Positions 29,150 to 37,578 of a stretch of 64,000 nucleotides of DNA are shown here, in pieces. Within the stretch, counting starts at the first letter, position 1. Every line of letters starts with the position of its first letter. Under the pieces are notes generated by a model. That model saw nothing but the letters and a program-made list of their open reading frames with translations. It was not told the origin of the DNA and searched no databases. The stretch is taken from assembly GCA_005518205.2 (NCBI GenBank), contig RFFC02000007.1, positions 83,269 through 147,268 of the forward strand, given 5' to 3'. A program made the position numbers and the translations under genes. The stretch is from Hormoscilla sp. GUM202. Its GTDB lineage: Bacteria > Cyanobacteriota > Cyanobacteriia > Cyanobacteriales > Desertifilaceae.

Positions 29150-30754
29150 TTAGCCTCGCTTAGCAGTAGCTTCGACAGACTGTATGGGCAAGTTTTTGGG
29201 GAACTCGGGATCCATCTGGGCCGGGATAGCAGGATCGGGCAGATAACTGGGAGGAACGTTCGGTTGAGCCAAGATTCGGTAGGCCGCACGGGATATTTGA
29301 GCGATCAACTCTCTCGCGCGATCGTCATTAAAGGGACGATTCACCATCACAGCAGCAATGTAGCGCTTACCATTCGGCAATGAGATCAAACCCACATCAG
29401 CGATCATAGAGCCAATATTACCAGTTTTATAGGCAATAGTAGCACCCTCACCCAAGCCAGGTTTGAGCAAAGGCGTAGTTTCAGTCCGCCCCATGATCTC
29501 TAACATCCGATCGCGCGATCGCCCTGAGGTCAAACTCCCTTGATTGATGCGGGCCATCAAATAAGCTAAATCCCTGGGATTTGTAGTATTAGTGCCTTCC
29601 AGATCCGGCAGCGGATTGCGGACAACTGTCCTCCGCAATCCCCAAGATTCGAACCGCTGATTGAGAACATCTATACCACCCAAGCCTTCAATCAGCATAT
29701 TCGTAGCTGTATTGTCGCTGATGGTCATCATCATCCTGGCCGCTTCCAAGGCCGAGTATTGGGTTCCTAACTGGTGATACTGCATGCTTCCCGAACCCGT
29801 CGCCACATGTTCCCGGCGGAGTGTCAGCTGTTCATCTAGGCGCAGCAGGCCAGCATCCACATCCTGGAAAAAAGCCACCAGAATCGGCAGTTTAATTGTA
29901 CTCGCAGCGGCAAAAGTGGAACTGCTATTCACCTCCATATAGGCACCCCTATCTAGGTCTAGGATAAATACTCCCGGTATCAATTCCGGATTGGCAGATG
30001 CCAGGGTTTGCACATCTTGTCTGAGGGAGTGCATTTCTTGAGAGAGATTCACTCCCGCAGCGACAAAGTTCGCCGACCCGCGAGGCCCATTAAAGGATCC
30101 CATCTGTTGGGTATGTATCACCTGGTTTGTAGGCGATTCCGACAGTTCTGGCAGAGCCCGTGTCGCCGGATCCCAGACTGATAACACTGTCCCCGCGATC
30201 GCGCTAATGCCGATCCCCGCGATCAGCATCCGAGTTACGTACATCACAGGGGATACAGTGCCCTTGACCCGCAGTTTAGCACCTGGGAGTAAAGCAGCTT
30301 TATCCCGGAGCTGCTTCCCTAGCTGGGTGAGTTCGGGAAGGGCAATGGTTTTTTCGAGCCCAGTTTTTCCCCGGGCAGTTTTTCCCCAGGGTGAAACTTT
30401 GGCCCCTTCCCGCCCTGAGTTGGGGCGCAAAACCCGTTTGGGCTTGCCCGCCGATGAGGATCCTTCTTCCCTACGAATACCTGCTCTATTCCTAGCAGCA
30501 CCCTGGCCCGTTTCCGAGAGTGCCCACCCAAGGGTGGGCATCTCTGGAAACGGGCCCTGCCTTTGTTCAATGGGCAACCCCCGCACTTTCGCGCGCTGAG
30601 TTCCCCGTCTGGCCGCAATCTGCAGAAGCGGACGCCGTCTGCGCTGTCTCCTGGATCTTTTGATGGGACTGCCAGTATTGACCTTGCGCATAGTCCTACG
30701 GCCATAGGCTTGGCGTTTGCGAATACCCCCTTTCCCTTGAAATTGAGCCATCAA
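29150..30754 (-). CDS. Class A beta-lactamase-like serine hydrolase, membrane-anchored
   Basis: The serine hydrolase domain (about residues 240-510) carries SxxK as ASTIKLPILVAF, SDN in TISDNTATNMLIE and KTG in YKTGNIGSMIADVG, so a beta-lactamase or related peptidase activity is possible. A single hydrophobic segment (MLIAGIGISAIAGTVLSVW) follows a basic, low-complexity N-terminal region of about 170 residues rich in Arg, Pro and Lys. That region includes a palindromic R1 repeat read in frame (30505-30556). Full length 534. It is preceded on the minus strand by nothing coding for 230 bp. Confidence 0.85.
   Translation of the reverse strand: MMAQFQGKGGIRKRQAYGRRTMRKVNTGSPIKRSRRQRRRRPLLQIAARRGTQRAKVRGLPIEQRQGPFPEMPTLGWALSETGQGAARNRAGIRREEGSSSAGKPKRVLRPNSGREGAKVSPWGKTARGKTGLEKTIALPELTQLGKQLRDKAALLPGAKLRVKGTVSPVMYVTRMLIAGIGISAIAGTVLSVWDPATRALPELSESPTNQVIHTQQMGSFNGPRGSANFVAAGVNLSQEMHSLRQDVQTLASANPELIPGVFILDLDRGAYMEVNSSSTFAAASTIKLPILVAFFQDVDAGLLRLDEQLTLRREHVATGSGSMQYHQLGTQYSALEAARMMMTISDNTATNMLIEGLGGIDVLNQRFESWGLRRTVVRNPLPDLEGTNTTNPRDLAYLMARINQGSLTSGRSRDRMLEIMGRTETTPLLKPGLGEGATIAYKTGNIGSMIADVGLISLPNGKRYIAAVMVNRPFNDDRARELIAQISRAAYRILAQPNVPPSYLPDPAIPAQMDPEFPKNLPIQSVEATAKRG
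30505..30556. repeat. Palindromic repeat R1 inside the beta-lactamase-like gene
   Basis: 26-bp arms with two or three mismatches, GTTTCCGAGAGTGCCCACCC and its near-complement, meeting at an AA centre. It encodes about 17 residues (through EMPTLGWAL) in the low-complexity N-terminus. Confidence 0.85.
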
Positions 30755-30880
30755 CTACTCCTCTTGTAATCTAAAAATTCAATGAATTGCAGACCTTGCG
30801 CCCTGGGTTGCCCACTCCTGCGGGCCTTGTGACAAATACCCCGGACCATGGGTTACCTCGGAGCCAAGCCGTGTCCCCGA

Positions 30881-30963
30881 GTCGGGAGATGTCTCCCGAC
30901 CCCTAGGAGCACATGCATAGGAGACATCGTATTCGCACGTTCCCACGGCTCCGCCTGGGAACG
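30881..30963. repeat. Two hairpin repeats in the intergenic gap
   Basis: GTCGGGAGA-TG-TCTCCCGAC at 30881-30900, and a 26-bp palindrome CGTTCCCACGG...TGGGAACG at 30938-30963 that is identical to 31259-31284 inside the next gene. Confidence 0.8.
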
Positions 30964-30985
30964 AGGGGGGGAAACGGCCCGGAGA

Positions 30986-31918
30986 TTATTCTAAGCCGAA
31001 CTGCAGTTCGGCTGCGCTCACCGCCAGCGGTTGGTCATTTGCCAGATGTTCAATTGCCCATGTCACCTGTCTGAGAATACCTCGCAACATGGCCACTTCA
31101 GCCGCTGTGGGATCGGCGCGGTTAAATAAGCGGCGAAATTTGGACATGCGCGTCGCCGCCGTATGGGGATATAGATAACCTATTTTTAATAGCACGGCTT
31201 CCATTTGTTGATAATATGCTTCTAATACTTCTCTGGAAGCAGCCTGCCTCTCCTCCCTCGTTCCCACGGCTCCGCCTGGGAACGTGCTTAAGGCGCTCCC
31301 AGGAGACGCAGCTGCGGTTGGCTGCTGGCATTTCTGGCTGACTTTCGATGCCTTCGGGATGCTAGCGGCTGCGCAGCCGCTGCGCTCGCGCAAAAACCCC
31401 TCAGGCATCGCGGACGCCTTGCTGCTTCCGAGAGCACCCTGATATAGTTCATAACAGCATACAGCCACGGCCTGGGCCAGATTCAGGGATGGGTAAGCTG
31501 GACTGGAGGGAATGCAGACAAATCTCTGAGCGTAATTCAGTTCGGCATTGCTTAACCCTCGGTCTTCACGTCCAAAAATCACGGCACTAGGGGATCCTAG
31601 TAACCAGGGCAGGGCGGCGCGGGGATGGGAAAGCTGGATATCTGTCGAGCGCAATCGGGCTGTGGTGGCGATCGCGCGAGTACATCCTCGTAAAGCTGCT
31701 GGTATTGTCTGGGCCACCTGGGCGGATGACAATATATCTACAGCATGAACTGCCATAAGTCTCGACTCTGGGGAGAGAATGTCGCACTGGGGATTCACTA
31801 GGACTAGCTGGTGCAGTCCCATGTTTTTCATCACCCGGGCGATCGCCCCCACATTCAGAGGGCCTAATGGCTCTACCAAAACTATCCGTACCCCCGCTAA
31901 TGCAGTTTCTACATCCAT
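30986..31918 (-). CDS. SpoU/TrmH-family RNA methyltransferase (TrmJ-like) with a repeat-derived insert
   Basis: SAM-dependent 2'-O-methyltransferase of the trefoil-knot class, acting on tRNA or rRNA. Motifs: VLVEPLGPLNVGAIARVMKN, SAVIFGREDRGLSNAE and SSPAYPSLNLAQAVAV, which form the knot. The tail (KIGYLYPHTAATRMSKFRRL) is TrmJ-like. Between GALGSSK and REVLEAYYQQ about 60 residues are unlike the family and are encoded by palindromic DNA (about 31255-31435), including a 26-bp repeat also present upstream of the gene. The frame is intact, so the protein may still function with a loop insertion. Confidence 0.85.
   Translation of the reverse strand: MDVETALAGVRIVLVEPLGPLNVGAIARVMKNMGLHQLVLVNPQCDILSPESRLMAVHAVDILSSAQVAQTIPAALRGCTRAIATTARLRSTDIQLSHPRAALPWLLGSPSAVIFGREDRGLSNAELNYAQRFVCIPSSPAYPSLNLAQAVAVCCYELYQGALGSSKASAMPEGFLRERSGCAAASIPKASKVSQKCQQPTAAASPGSALSTFPGGAVGTREERQAASREVLEAYYQQMEAVLLKIGYLYPHTAATRMSKFRRLFNRADPTAAEVAMLRGILRQVTWAIEHLANDQPLAVSAAELQFGLE
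31259..31284. repeat. 26-bp palindromic repeat inside the methyltransferase gene
   Basis: Same sequence as 30938-30963. Variants of CTCGTTCCCAG-N-TGGGAACGAG also occur near 27912, 41989, 45828 and 49700-49740. Confidence 0.85.
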
Positions 31919-32101
31919 AGCGCCTCCAAAATAATGTATCTGCGTGAGAAATTTCCTTAATTTTGCGTTAAATCAGGTAAAAATCATCACCAACCAGTAC
32001 AGTTGCTTAAAATTACATGTAAACGTACGGTGTCTCGTGGTCGCTAATCTATCATGAGACGCTCTCAATGTAAGTCTGACCTGCCTGCAAAAATTTGCCT
32101 G

Positions 32102-32201
32102 GCGTACCATGCCCACCATGTACCAGGCCCACCATGTACCAGGCCCACCATGTACCAGGCCGACTGACAACTGACAACTGACAACTGACAACTGACCACT
32201 A
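32102..32201. repeat. Two short tandem arrays upstream of the asparaginase gene
   Basis: Three copies of a 17-18-bp unit (CCACCATGTACCAGGC) are followed by an (ACTGACA)n heptamer array of about five units. Confidence 0.9.
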
Positions 32202-32205
32202 ACAC

Positions 32206-33138
32206 ATGACTTTCGACAAACAACAACCAAAGCTAATTATTCACGGCGGTGCTAGTTCCGCTCAGGGCAAAGGAGTGGATGCTGTGCGCCAGTCGCTCTA
32301 CAAGGTGCTAGAAGATGTTTATGGCCTGCTGTTGGCTGGGGCGACGGCTTGCGAAGCGGTGGTGCGGGGCTGTCGGCTGCTAGAGGATGAACCCCGGTTT
32401 AATGCTGGTACTGGTTCGGTATTGCAATCGGATGGTCAGATCCGCATGAGCGCCTCTTTGATGGACAGCACTACTCAAGCCTTCAGCGGCGTAATTAATG
32501 TCTCGTGGGTGCAGAATCCCATTGAACTGGCTCTAGCTTTGCAAGATTATCCAGATCGGGTGCTGTCGGATTATGGCGCTGCTGAACTGGTGCGAGAAAT
32601 GGCCTTGCCAATTTATAACCCTCTGACGGAGGAGCGCTTGCAAGAATGGTTGCAAGATAGACAGGATAATTTTCCCAGAAAAATGGCCAATTTGGTGAGT
32701 ACCCCTGCTGGGACGGGCACCATCGGTGTTGTAGCTTTAGATGATCGAGGTTGCCTTGCAGCTGGTACTTCTACGGGCGGTAAGGGATTTGAGCGCATTG
32801 GCAGGGTAAGCGATTCAGCCATGCCTGCTGGAAATTATGCTACTTCTTTAGCAGGGATCAGCTGTACGGGGATTGGCGAAGATATTATTGATGAATGTCT
32901 GGCGGCCCGAATTGTGGTCCGGGTGACGGATGGACTTTCTTTGTCGGCGGCCTTTGAGCGCAGTCTGACGGAAGCTAAGCGCAATCAGCGAGATTTGGGA
33001 GCTATTGGCATTGATGCTACAGGGGCGATCGCCTGGGGGAAAACTAGCGAAGTGCTGCTAGCGGCTTATCACACGGGAGAAAAAATCGGCGATACTATCG
33101 AGTGGTCTGCCGAGGAGCTAACTGGCTTTGCTGAATAA
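32206..33138 (+). CDS. Isoaspartyl peptidase / type III L-asparaginase (Ntn hydrolase)
   Basis: Autoprocessing N-terminal-nucleophile hydrolase that removes isoaspartyl residues from dipeptides and hydrolyses asparagine. The N-terminal half has LIIHGGASS and NAGTGSVLQ. The maturation site is GTG-TIGVVALD with the nucleophilic Thr at about residue 172. The beta-subunit has AGTSTGG and GRVSDSAMPAGNYA. 310 residues. The start at 32206 follows a heptamer repeat and lacks a strong ribosome site. Confidence 0.92.
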   Translation: MTFDKQQPKLIIHGGASSAQGKGVDAVRQSLYKVLEDVYGLLLAGATACEAVVRGCRLLEDEPRFNAGTGSVLQSDGQIRMSASLMDSTTQAFSGVINVSWVQNPIELALALQDYPDRVLSDYGAAELVREMALPIYNPLTEERLQEWLQDRQDNFPRKMANLVSTPAGTGTIGVVALDDRGCLAAGTSTGGKGFERIGRVSDSAMPAGNYATSLAGISCTGIGEDIIDECLAARIVVRVTDGLSLSAAFERSLTEAKRNQRDLGAIGIDATGAIAWGKTSEVLLAAYHTGEKIGDTIEWSAEELTGFAE

Positions 33139-33259
33139 ATTGGCGTTCCCAAACTGTGTACCGCTACTTGTCGGGCTTGCGGTACACAACGGTTGAATAG
33201 CCCAAAAGGAAGAGGAGCACCCATCATAAAAATTTTTGCCGAAATTATCAAGGTCTTGG

Positions 33260-33404
33260 TCGTGTCCAGAGACGCCCACCCTGTCGTTCGCCTACGAGCG
33301 CTCCGACATGGGTGGTTCGTTTCCAAGAGCACTTACCCTGTCGTTCGCCTACGAGCGCTCCGACATGGGTGAGTGTCTCTGGAAACGAAAGCTCTCGGAC
33401 ACGA
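33260..33404. repeat. Compound R1 palindrome (one copy nested in another)
   Basis: Outer arms TCGTGTCC...GGACACGA. A second complete unit from CGTTTCCAAGAG (33318) to CTCTGGAAACG (33387) lies inside. Confidence 0.8.
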
Positions 33405-33457
33405 GCTATCCATTTCCGTATTGATTAATGCTGTCATGGTGTACCTAAAGATTAATA

Positions 33458-33570
33458 GGCGTTGCACATTTTTGGGATGATGCCATTTTTTGCACATAAC
33501 TGAAAGTGGCTTATAGCCCGGGTTTCAAACTTCTGCAAATATCCCCATCATCCCGTTATTGTGCAACGCC
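33458..33570. mobile_element. 113-bp MITE
   Basis: Ends GGCGTTGCACA and TGTGCAACGCC, with imperfect inverted repeats reaching about 25 bp (GGGATGATG shared). It is flanked by the 8-bp duplication GATTAATA (33450-33457, 33571-33578). Confidence 0.88.
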
Positions 33571-33811
33571 GATTAATAAATTGTGGAAGAGAAAACACGA
33601 ACCAGTGGTGGCCGAAAGCATATCGATCTTTTCCATGATGCTGCATCTCTTAACTAATATCCCCTTTGTGCTGTATTATTTAGTTATCGCTGAGAATCAA
33701 GATTTGAGAGTCTGGTTTACGAATATAATCGGGATAATCTTCTTTAGCTTTTCCTTATTGACTGGAATTGGATTTTGGGTGAAGGATCCCGGTCATTCCG
33801 GTTTGTGGCAG

Positions 33812-33882
33812 TCGTGTCCAGAGACGCCCACCCTGTCGTTCGCCTACTCGGCAACGACAGGGGTGGGCGCTCTCGGACACGA
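33812..33882. repeat. Palindromic repeat R1
   Basis: Arms TCGTGTCCAGAGACGCCCAC and GTGGGCGCTCTCGGACACGA, with a CGCCTACTCGGC loop. It is in frame within the membrane-protein remnant. Confidence 0.85.
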
Positions 33883-33997
33883 GAAGTTCATCAAAGCATT
33901 AAAACAGGAGGCTAGGGAATCAAATACCCTCATCCAAGCTATGGGAAAACCAGCAGTAAAAAAATAGTTAATCAATATTTTATATCGTTTAGCATGG

Positions 33998-34258
33998 TTG
34001 GACGATAATTTAGATGAAAAAGAACGAGAATACGCTGGCGAAAAAGAAGCATCTGTCTATGGAATTATCGTGCATCCCCAACCAGAACAGGAAGAAATGC
34101 TGCACTCGCTGGCACCATTGGCAAAAGAGGAATATGTCCTGGGCGATCGGGCTTTTCTGGTGGGCACTTTCTACACGAGACCCTATGCGAAAACCGTGAG
34201 TGCAGATTATCGCCAACAAGGATTTTTTACTGTAGTACATGATTACTCAGTTAGCTGA
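33998..34258 (+). CDS. Small conserved-looking protein upstream of the hydrolase
   Basis: Up to 86 residues, with TTG at 33998 as the only early start. The sequence has SVYGIIVHPQPEQEEM, then a compact alpha/beta domain ending FFTVVHDYSVS. I do not recognise it. Its stop overlaps the hydrolase start (TGATG), implying translational coupling. It may be the C-terminal part of the decayed gene upstream, since the phase is the same across one stop codon. Confidence 0.45.
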   Translation: MDDNLDEKEREYAGEKEASVYGIIVHPQPEQEEMLHSLAPLAKEEYVLGDRAFLVGTFYTRPYAKTVSADYRQQGFFTVVHDYSVS

Positions 34259-35205
34259 TGGGAATTATATCTCTGAAGAAAAGGCTGATTATTCTCAGGG
34301 GTTTGGCGATCGCCTACTTGGGGATCTGCGGTTTACTCTGGTGGGGACAGCAGCGCCTCCTCTTCTGGCCATCGCCCGTGTTAGAAAGGACGCCGAGTAA
34401 ATATAATCTAGACTATGAAGATGTTTGGTTGCCAGTGTCAGATCCAGAGGGAAACGTCGAACGGATCCACGGTTGGTGGCTTCCAGCTTCTCAACCGCAG
34501 GCACCAGTTTTATTGTATCTCCATCACAATGCTGTTAATATTGGAGCGAACGTCAGTCAGGCTAAATCTTTTCACAAGTTGGGATTTTCTGTCCTGCTGA
34601 TTGATTATCGGGGATTTGGTCTGAGTGAGGGCGATTTTCCTGATGAATTCCAAGTTTATCGAGATGCTGAAGTTGCTTGGCATTATTTAACTCAAAAGCG
34701 CGGTATCCCACCCCAGCAGATTTTTATCTACGGTCATTCCCTGGGAGGGGCGATCGCGATCGATCTAGCAGTAAGGCACCCAGAAGCGGGGGCCCTGATT
34801 GCCCACAACAGCTTTACAAACTTGCGGGACATGACGAAGCGGTTTGGTATATTTTGGCTGTTTCCAGTGGCTCTACTGTTGAGACAGAAATTCGATTCTA
34901 TCGGAAAAATTAGCGGACTGAAAATGCCAGTTTTATTTATTCACGGGACTCGGGATCCTCAAATTCCTGCTAGAATGAGCGAAAGTTTATTTGCAACTGC
35001 TCCCGCACCGAAAAGGTTGCTGCTGATTCCTGAAGGACATGATAATAATATGGACAAGGAATATTGGCAGGAAGTCGGAAAGTTTATGCAGCAGGTGCAG
35101 AGTGATAAGAATAAGGCAACGATGTCTCCTGGGAACTCGATGTCTCCCGGGAGATCGATGTTTCCCGGGAAACATCGTAGTCGCACAAAAGACATCGCAA
35201 ATTAA
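34258..35205 (+). CDS. Alpha/beta hydrolase (BEM46/ABHD-like), N-terminally anchored
   Basis: A hydrophobic anchor (LAIAYLGICGLLWW) leads into an alpha/beta hydrolase fold: oxyanion region LYLHHNAVNIG, nucleophile elbow IYGHSLGGAIAIDLA with Ser, acid GTRDPQIP, and His in IPEGHDNNMD. The substrate is unknown; related proteins are esterases or peptidases. The C-terminal 25 residues (SPGNSMSPGRSMFPGK) come from an 18-bp repeat at 35120-35173 and are probably not part of the original protein. The start overlaps the upstream stop. Confidence 0.88.
   Translation: MGIISLKKRLIILRGLAIAYLGICGLLWWGQQRLLFWPSPVLERTPSKYNLDYEDVWLPVSDPEGNVERIHGWWLPASQPQAPVLLYLHHNAVNIGANVSQAKSFHKLGFSVLLIDYRGFGLSEGDFPDEFQVYRDAEVAWHYLTQKRGIPPQQIFIYGHSLGGAIAIDLAVRHPEAGALIAHNSFTNLRDMTKRFGIFWLFPVALLLRQKFDSIGKISGLKMPVLFIHGTRDPQIPARMSESLFATAPAPKRLLLIPEGHDNNMDKEYWQEVGKFMQQVQSDKNKATMSPGNSMSPGRSMFPGKHRSRTKDIAN
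35120..35173 (+). repeat. 18-bp tandem repeat, three copies, in the hydrolase 3' end
   Basis: Units of CGATGTCTCCCGGGAGAT type with a TCCCGGGA palindrome core. Similar to the GGGAGATGTCTCCC hairpin at 30881-30900. Confidence 0.9.
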
Positions 35206-35494
35206 ATTGTACAGGGGACGCGGGCGATCGCTACTATTATCGTCGGCAGCAGCACTGCTGTCAAGGCTGCTGGGACTGTGGCGGGCACTGATAGCTTTGG
35301 TCCCAAGTATTTCAAGCCTGCCTCCGACTTCAGCAGCGATGCCATTAATACTTGCCCGTATTCTGGTAACGAGGAGCACCCTCGCTACTCCGACGAGAAT
35401 ATGTCATTAAGGGAGCACCCACTGCTATACTAGGTTGGGGAGGGAAAACCTCCGCCTGTTGCTTAACTCAACTATTATTTTGGAAGTTGCCTCC
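35206..35494 (+). other. Intergenic stretch with a coding-like but startless frame
   Basis: One plus-strand frame from about 35215 to 35433 is open and reads AIATIIVGSSTAVKAAGTVA and on through PKYFKPASDFSSDA, but lacks a credible start or a family I recognise. Possibly the end of a lost gene. Confidence 0.3.
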
Positions 35495-36370
35495 ATGTCT
35501 ATTGAAAAAATCATGTTAACCGGTCTGAAAGCAGACCATTTCCGTCACCCCCTGGACTTGGCAGCAACTAATGCCTTGAAGCAGCTGCCGGGTTTAGACA
35601 TGCTGGTGCGAAATATCCTGGGACCGGTGGCGGAACAGTTTTTCTATGTGGAAAATATTGCTTCCAGTGTTCTGGTGAGCGATCGACAACTGCCAGATCT
35701 GCATCAACTGCTGGTAGAATCAAGTCAGATCCTGGACCTGGAACCGCCCCAACTGTACCTGCGACAGCATCCGGTGCCCAATGCCTATACTTTTGCCATG
35801 CGCGGGCGGCAACCTTTTATGGTAATCCATACTTCTTTAGTGGAGATGGTTACGCCGGCGGAACTCCAGGCGGTGATGGCTCATGAATTGGGACACCTGA
35901 AGTGCGATCATGGTGTATACTTGACTCTAGCCAATATAATTGTCTTAGGTACCAGCTTGTTGCCTACCTGGGGCGCTGCGATCGCGCAAGAACTGCAAGA
36001 ACAACTGCGACAATGGTTGCGCTGTGCTGAGTTTACCTGCGATCGCTCGGCGATGCTAGTCTCCCAAGACCCAAAAGTGGTGATGTCCCTATTGATGAAG
36101 CTTGCCGGTGGTTCCCCCACCCTGGCACCAAAATTAAATTTGGATGCTTTTGTCGCGCAAGCCCGTGCTTATGATAAGATGGGAGACAGCTCACTAGGTG
36201 AGTTACTCAAGCAAGCACAAACATCCCAGCTCACGCACCCACTACCGGTGCTAAGAGCAAGAGAAATAGATCGCTGGGCGAGCACGCAAAATTATCAAAA
36301 TTTGTTGCAACGCAGCTTCTCGGGTTATAATGATAAAACAGACGCTAAGGGCGGATGGCGAAATTGGTAG
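35495..36370 (+). CDS. M48-family zinc metalloprotease
   Basis: Membrane-associated or soluble HtpX/Ste24-like peptidase. Zinc site AVMAHELGHLKCDHG (HExxH) and the third ligand Glu in CAEFTCDRSAML. The open frame starts at 35435, but MSIEKIMLTGLKADHFRHPLD from the ATG at 35495 is the natural start, giving 291 residues. The last seven codons and the stop (TAG, 36368-36370) lie within the tRNA-Leu gene. Likely cell-envelope proteolysis. Confidence 0.88.
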   Translation: MSIEKIMLTGLKADHFRHPLDLAATNALKQLPGLDMLVRNILGPVAEQFFYVENIASSVLVSDRQLPDLHQLLVESSQILDLEPPQLYLRQHPVPNAYTFAMRGRQPFMVIHTSLVEMVTPAELQAVMAHELGHLKCDHGVYLTLANIIVLGTSLLPTWGAAIAQELQEQLRQWLRCAEFTCDRSAMLVSQDPKVVMSLLMKLAGGSPTLAPKLNLDAFVAQARAYDKMGDSSLGELLKQAQTSQLTHPLPVLRAREIDRWASTQNYQNLLQRSFSGYNDKTDAKGGWRNW

Positions 36371-36430
36371 ACGCACTACACTCAAAATGTAGCGACTTCG
36401 GTCATGAGAGTTCGAGTCTCTCTCCGCCCA
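36349..36430 (+). tRNA. tRNA-Leu (CAA)
   Basis: Acceptor GGGCGGA (36349-36355) pairs with TCCGCCC (36423-36429), discriminator A. The D arm includes AATTGGTAGAC. The anticodon stem CTACA/TGTAG encloses loop CTCAAAA, with anticodon CAA. A longer variable arm contains ACTTCGGT, as in class II tRNAs. The T arm is GAGAG-TTCGAGT-CTCTC. CCA is not encoded. It overlaps the 3' end of the M48 gene by 22 nt. Confidence 0.95.
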
Positions 36431-36454
36431 CTGTCTGTTTAGGAGAAAAGGAAA

Positions 36455-36697
36455 ATGCAATTGAAGCGATGGGAGACTCCCCGCCGGCAGGGGAGAAACT
36501 CCCAGGGTAAAGGTGGCGCGGCCCGAATGCGGCAGCTGAAAAAGCAACAGCAAGTAATGCGCAGAAAACTCAAAGGCGATAACGGGAAGGGAACTTCGGT
36601 TCTCTTCCCTTATTTTTTGGGTAAGTTATATGAGAGGCGATCGCCCTTGAAGCCCGCCGGTATATGTTATTTTTGGAGAAGCAAAAATAGATTATAA
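36455..36697 (+). CDS. Small basic protein, function unknown
   Basis: Good ribosome site (TTAGGAGAAAAGG) before MQLKRWETPRRQGRN. The first about 45 residues are Arg/Gln/Lys-rich and helical (RMRQLKKQQQVMRRKLKG). The frame then runs through a terminator-like hairpin, so the C-terminal 30 residues are doubtful. It could be a short RNA gene rather than a protein gene. Confidence 0.4.
   Translation: MQLKRWETPRRQGRNSQGKGGAARMRQLKKQQQVMRRKLKGDNGKGTSVLFPYFLGKLYERRSPLKPAGICYFWRSKNRL
36584..36618 (+). terminator. Rho-independent terminator-like hairpin
   Basis: GGGAAGGGAAC-TTCG-GTTCTCTTCCC, an 11-bp stem with one mismatch and a UUCG loop, followed by TTATTTTTT. A related sequence with the same flanks recurs at about 38217-38272. 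Confidence 0.65.
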
Positions 36698-36702
36698 TCG
36701 AC

Positions 36703-37578
36703 ATGGCATATTTTCTCTTTGTTGACGAGAGTGGCTCAGATTTGCACAACTCACCCTATGCAGTATTGGCTGGGGTTGCTATCGAAGATCGTGATTTATG
36801 GAATCTGATCCAAGATATTCAAGCAGCAGAGATTAGATACTTTGGTAGGCGTTACAGTCGCGGCAAAGAAGAACTTAAAGGTAAAAAAATACTGAAAAAA
36901 AAGGTTTACAGACAAGCAAGACAGTTGCCACCTATTCCGGAGTCAGAGCGATGTGTTTTAGCTCAAAGTTGTCTTGATGAAGGTTCTACTGCTGGCAAAT
37001 ATGAAATCACTGCTTTGGCTCAAGCAAAACTTGCTTATGTAAGTGAATTATTTAACATTTGTTCGCGTTTTAGATGTAAAGCCTTTGCGAGTATAGTGAG
37101 CCGAAATGCGCCATTTACCCTTGATAACGATTACCTGCGAAAAGACTATGCCTATCTTTTCGAGCGATTCTTCTATTTCTTAGAATATCTAAGGACTCTC
37201 TGTTCCGGTATTATTGTTTTTGATGATATTGAAAAAAGTAAAAACCTTCTATTGGTTGAACAAATGGACCGATACTTTAAGCGAACAACTAAAGGCAGGC
37301 AGCAAGCGGGTCAGATTATTCCAGAGCCATTTTTTGTCCACAGTGACTTGACTACGGGCGTCCAAATTGCAGATCTAATCGCCTATGTTGTTTCTTGGGG
37401 ATTTCGTACTGGGGAAATGACAGAACCGAAGCGAGATGAACTTGATAATTTAGTCGCTCAGGTTTGTCGGCTGAGATATCGTGCTATTCGAGAAGTTGGC
37501 GATAATCCCAACTTTGTAATTTGGAGTTTTACAGGAGTGATTACCGATTTGCGGCCTGAAGATATGCAAGATGGCTAA
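36703..37578 (+). CDS. DUF3800 domain protein (RNase H-like fold)
   Basis: MAYFLFVDESGSDLHNSPYAVLAGVAI carries the first acidic residues of DUF3800. FDDIEKSK and VQIADLIAYVVSWGF carry the later acidic residues. 291 residues, complete. DUF3800 proteins are found as cargo of mobile and defence regions; their reaction is not established. No partner gene is adjacent here. Confidence 0.8.
   Translation: MAYFLFVDESGSDLHNSPYAVLAGVAIEDRDLWNLIQDIQAAEIRYFGRRYSRGKEELKGKKILKKKVYRQARQLPPIPESERCVLAQSCLDEGSTAGKYEITALAQAKLAYVSELFNICSRFRCKAFASIVSRNAPFTLDNDYLRKDYAYLFERFFYFLEYLRTLCSGIIVFDDIEKSKNLLLVEQMDRYFKRTTKGRQQAGQIIPEPFFVHSDLTTGVQIADLIAYVVSWGFRTGEMTEPKRDELDNLVAQVCRLRYRAIREVGDNPNFVIWSFTGVITDLRPEDMQDG

Larger units (their letters stand above)
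33236..34258 (+). pseudogene. Decayed gene for a small membrane protein, invaded by repeats and a MITE
   Basis: Pieces that seem to belong together are KIFAEIIKVLV before a repeat block, ELSISVLINAVMVYLK after it, then INKLWKRKHEPVVAESISIF with two hydrophobic helices (LHLLTNIPFVLYYLVIA and IIGIIFFSFSLLTGIGFWV). Removing the MITE (33458-33570) with one GATTAATA copy joins MVYLK to INKLWKRK in frame. A second R1 repeat (33812-33882) is read in frame after HSGLWQ. A TAG at 33965-33967 then separates this from the frame at 33998, which is in the same phase. I do not recognise the family; whether the two parts were one gene is uncertain. Confidence 0.5.
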
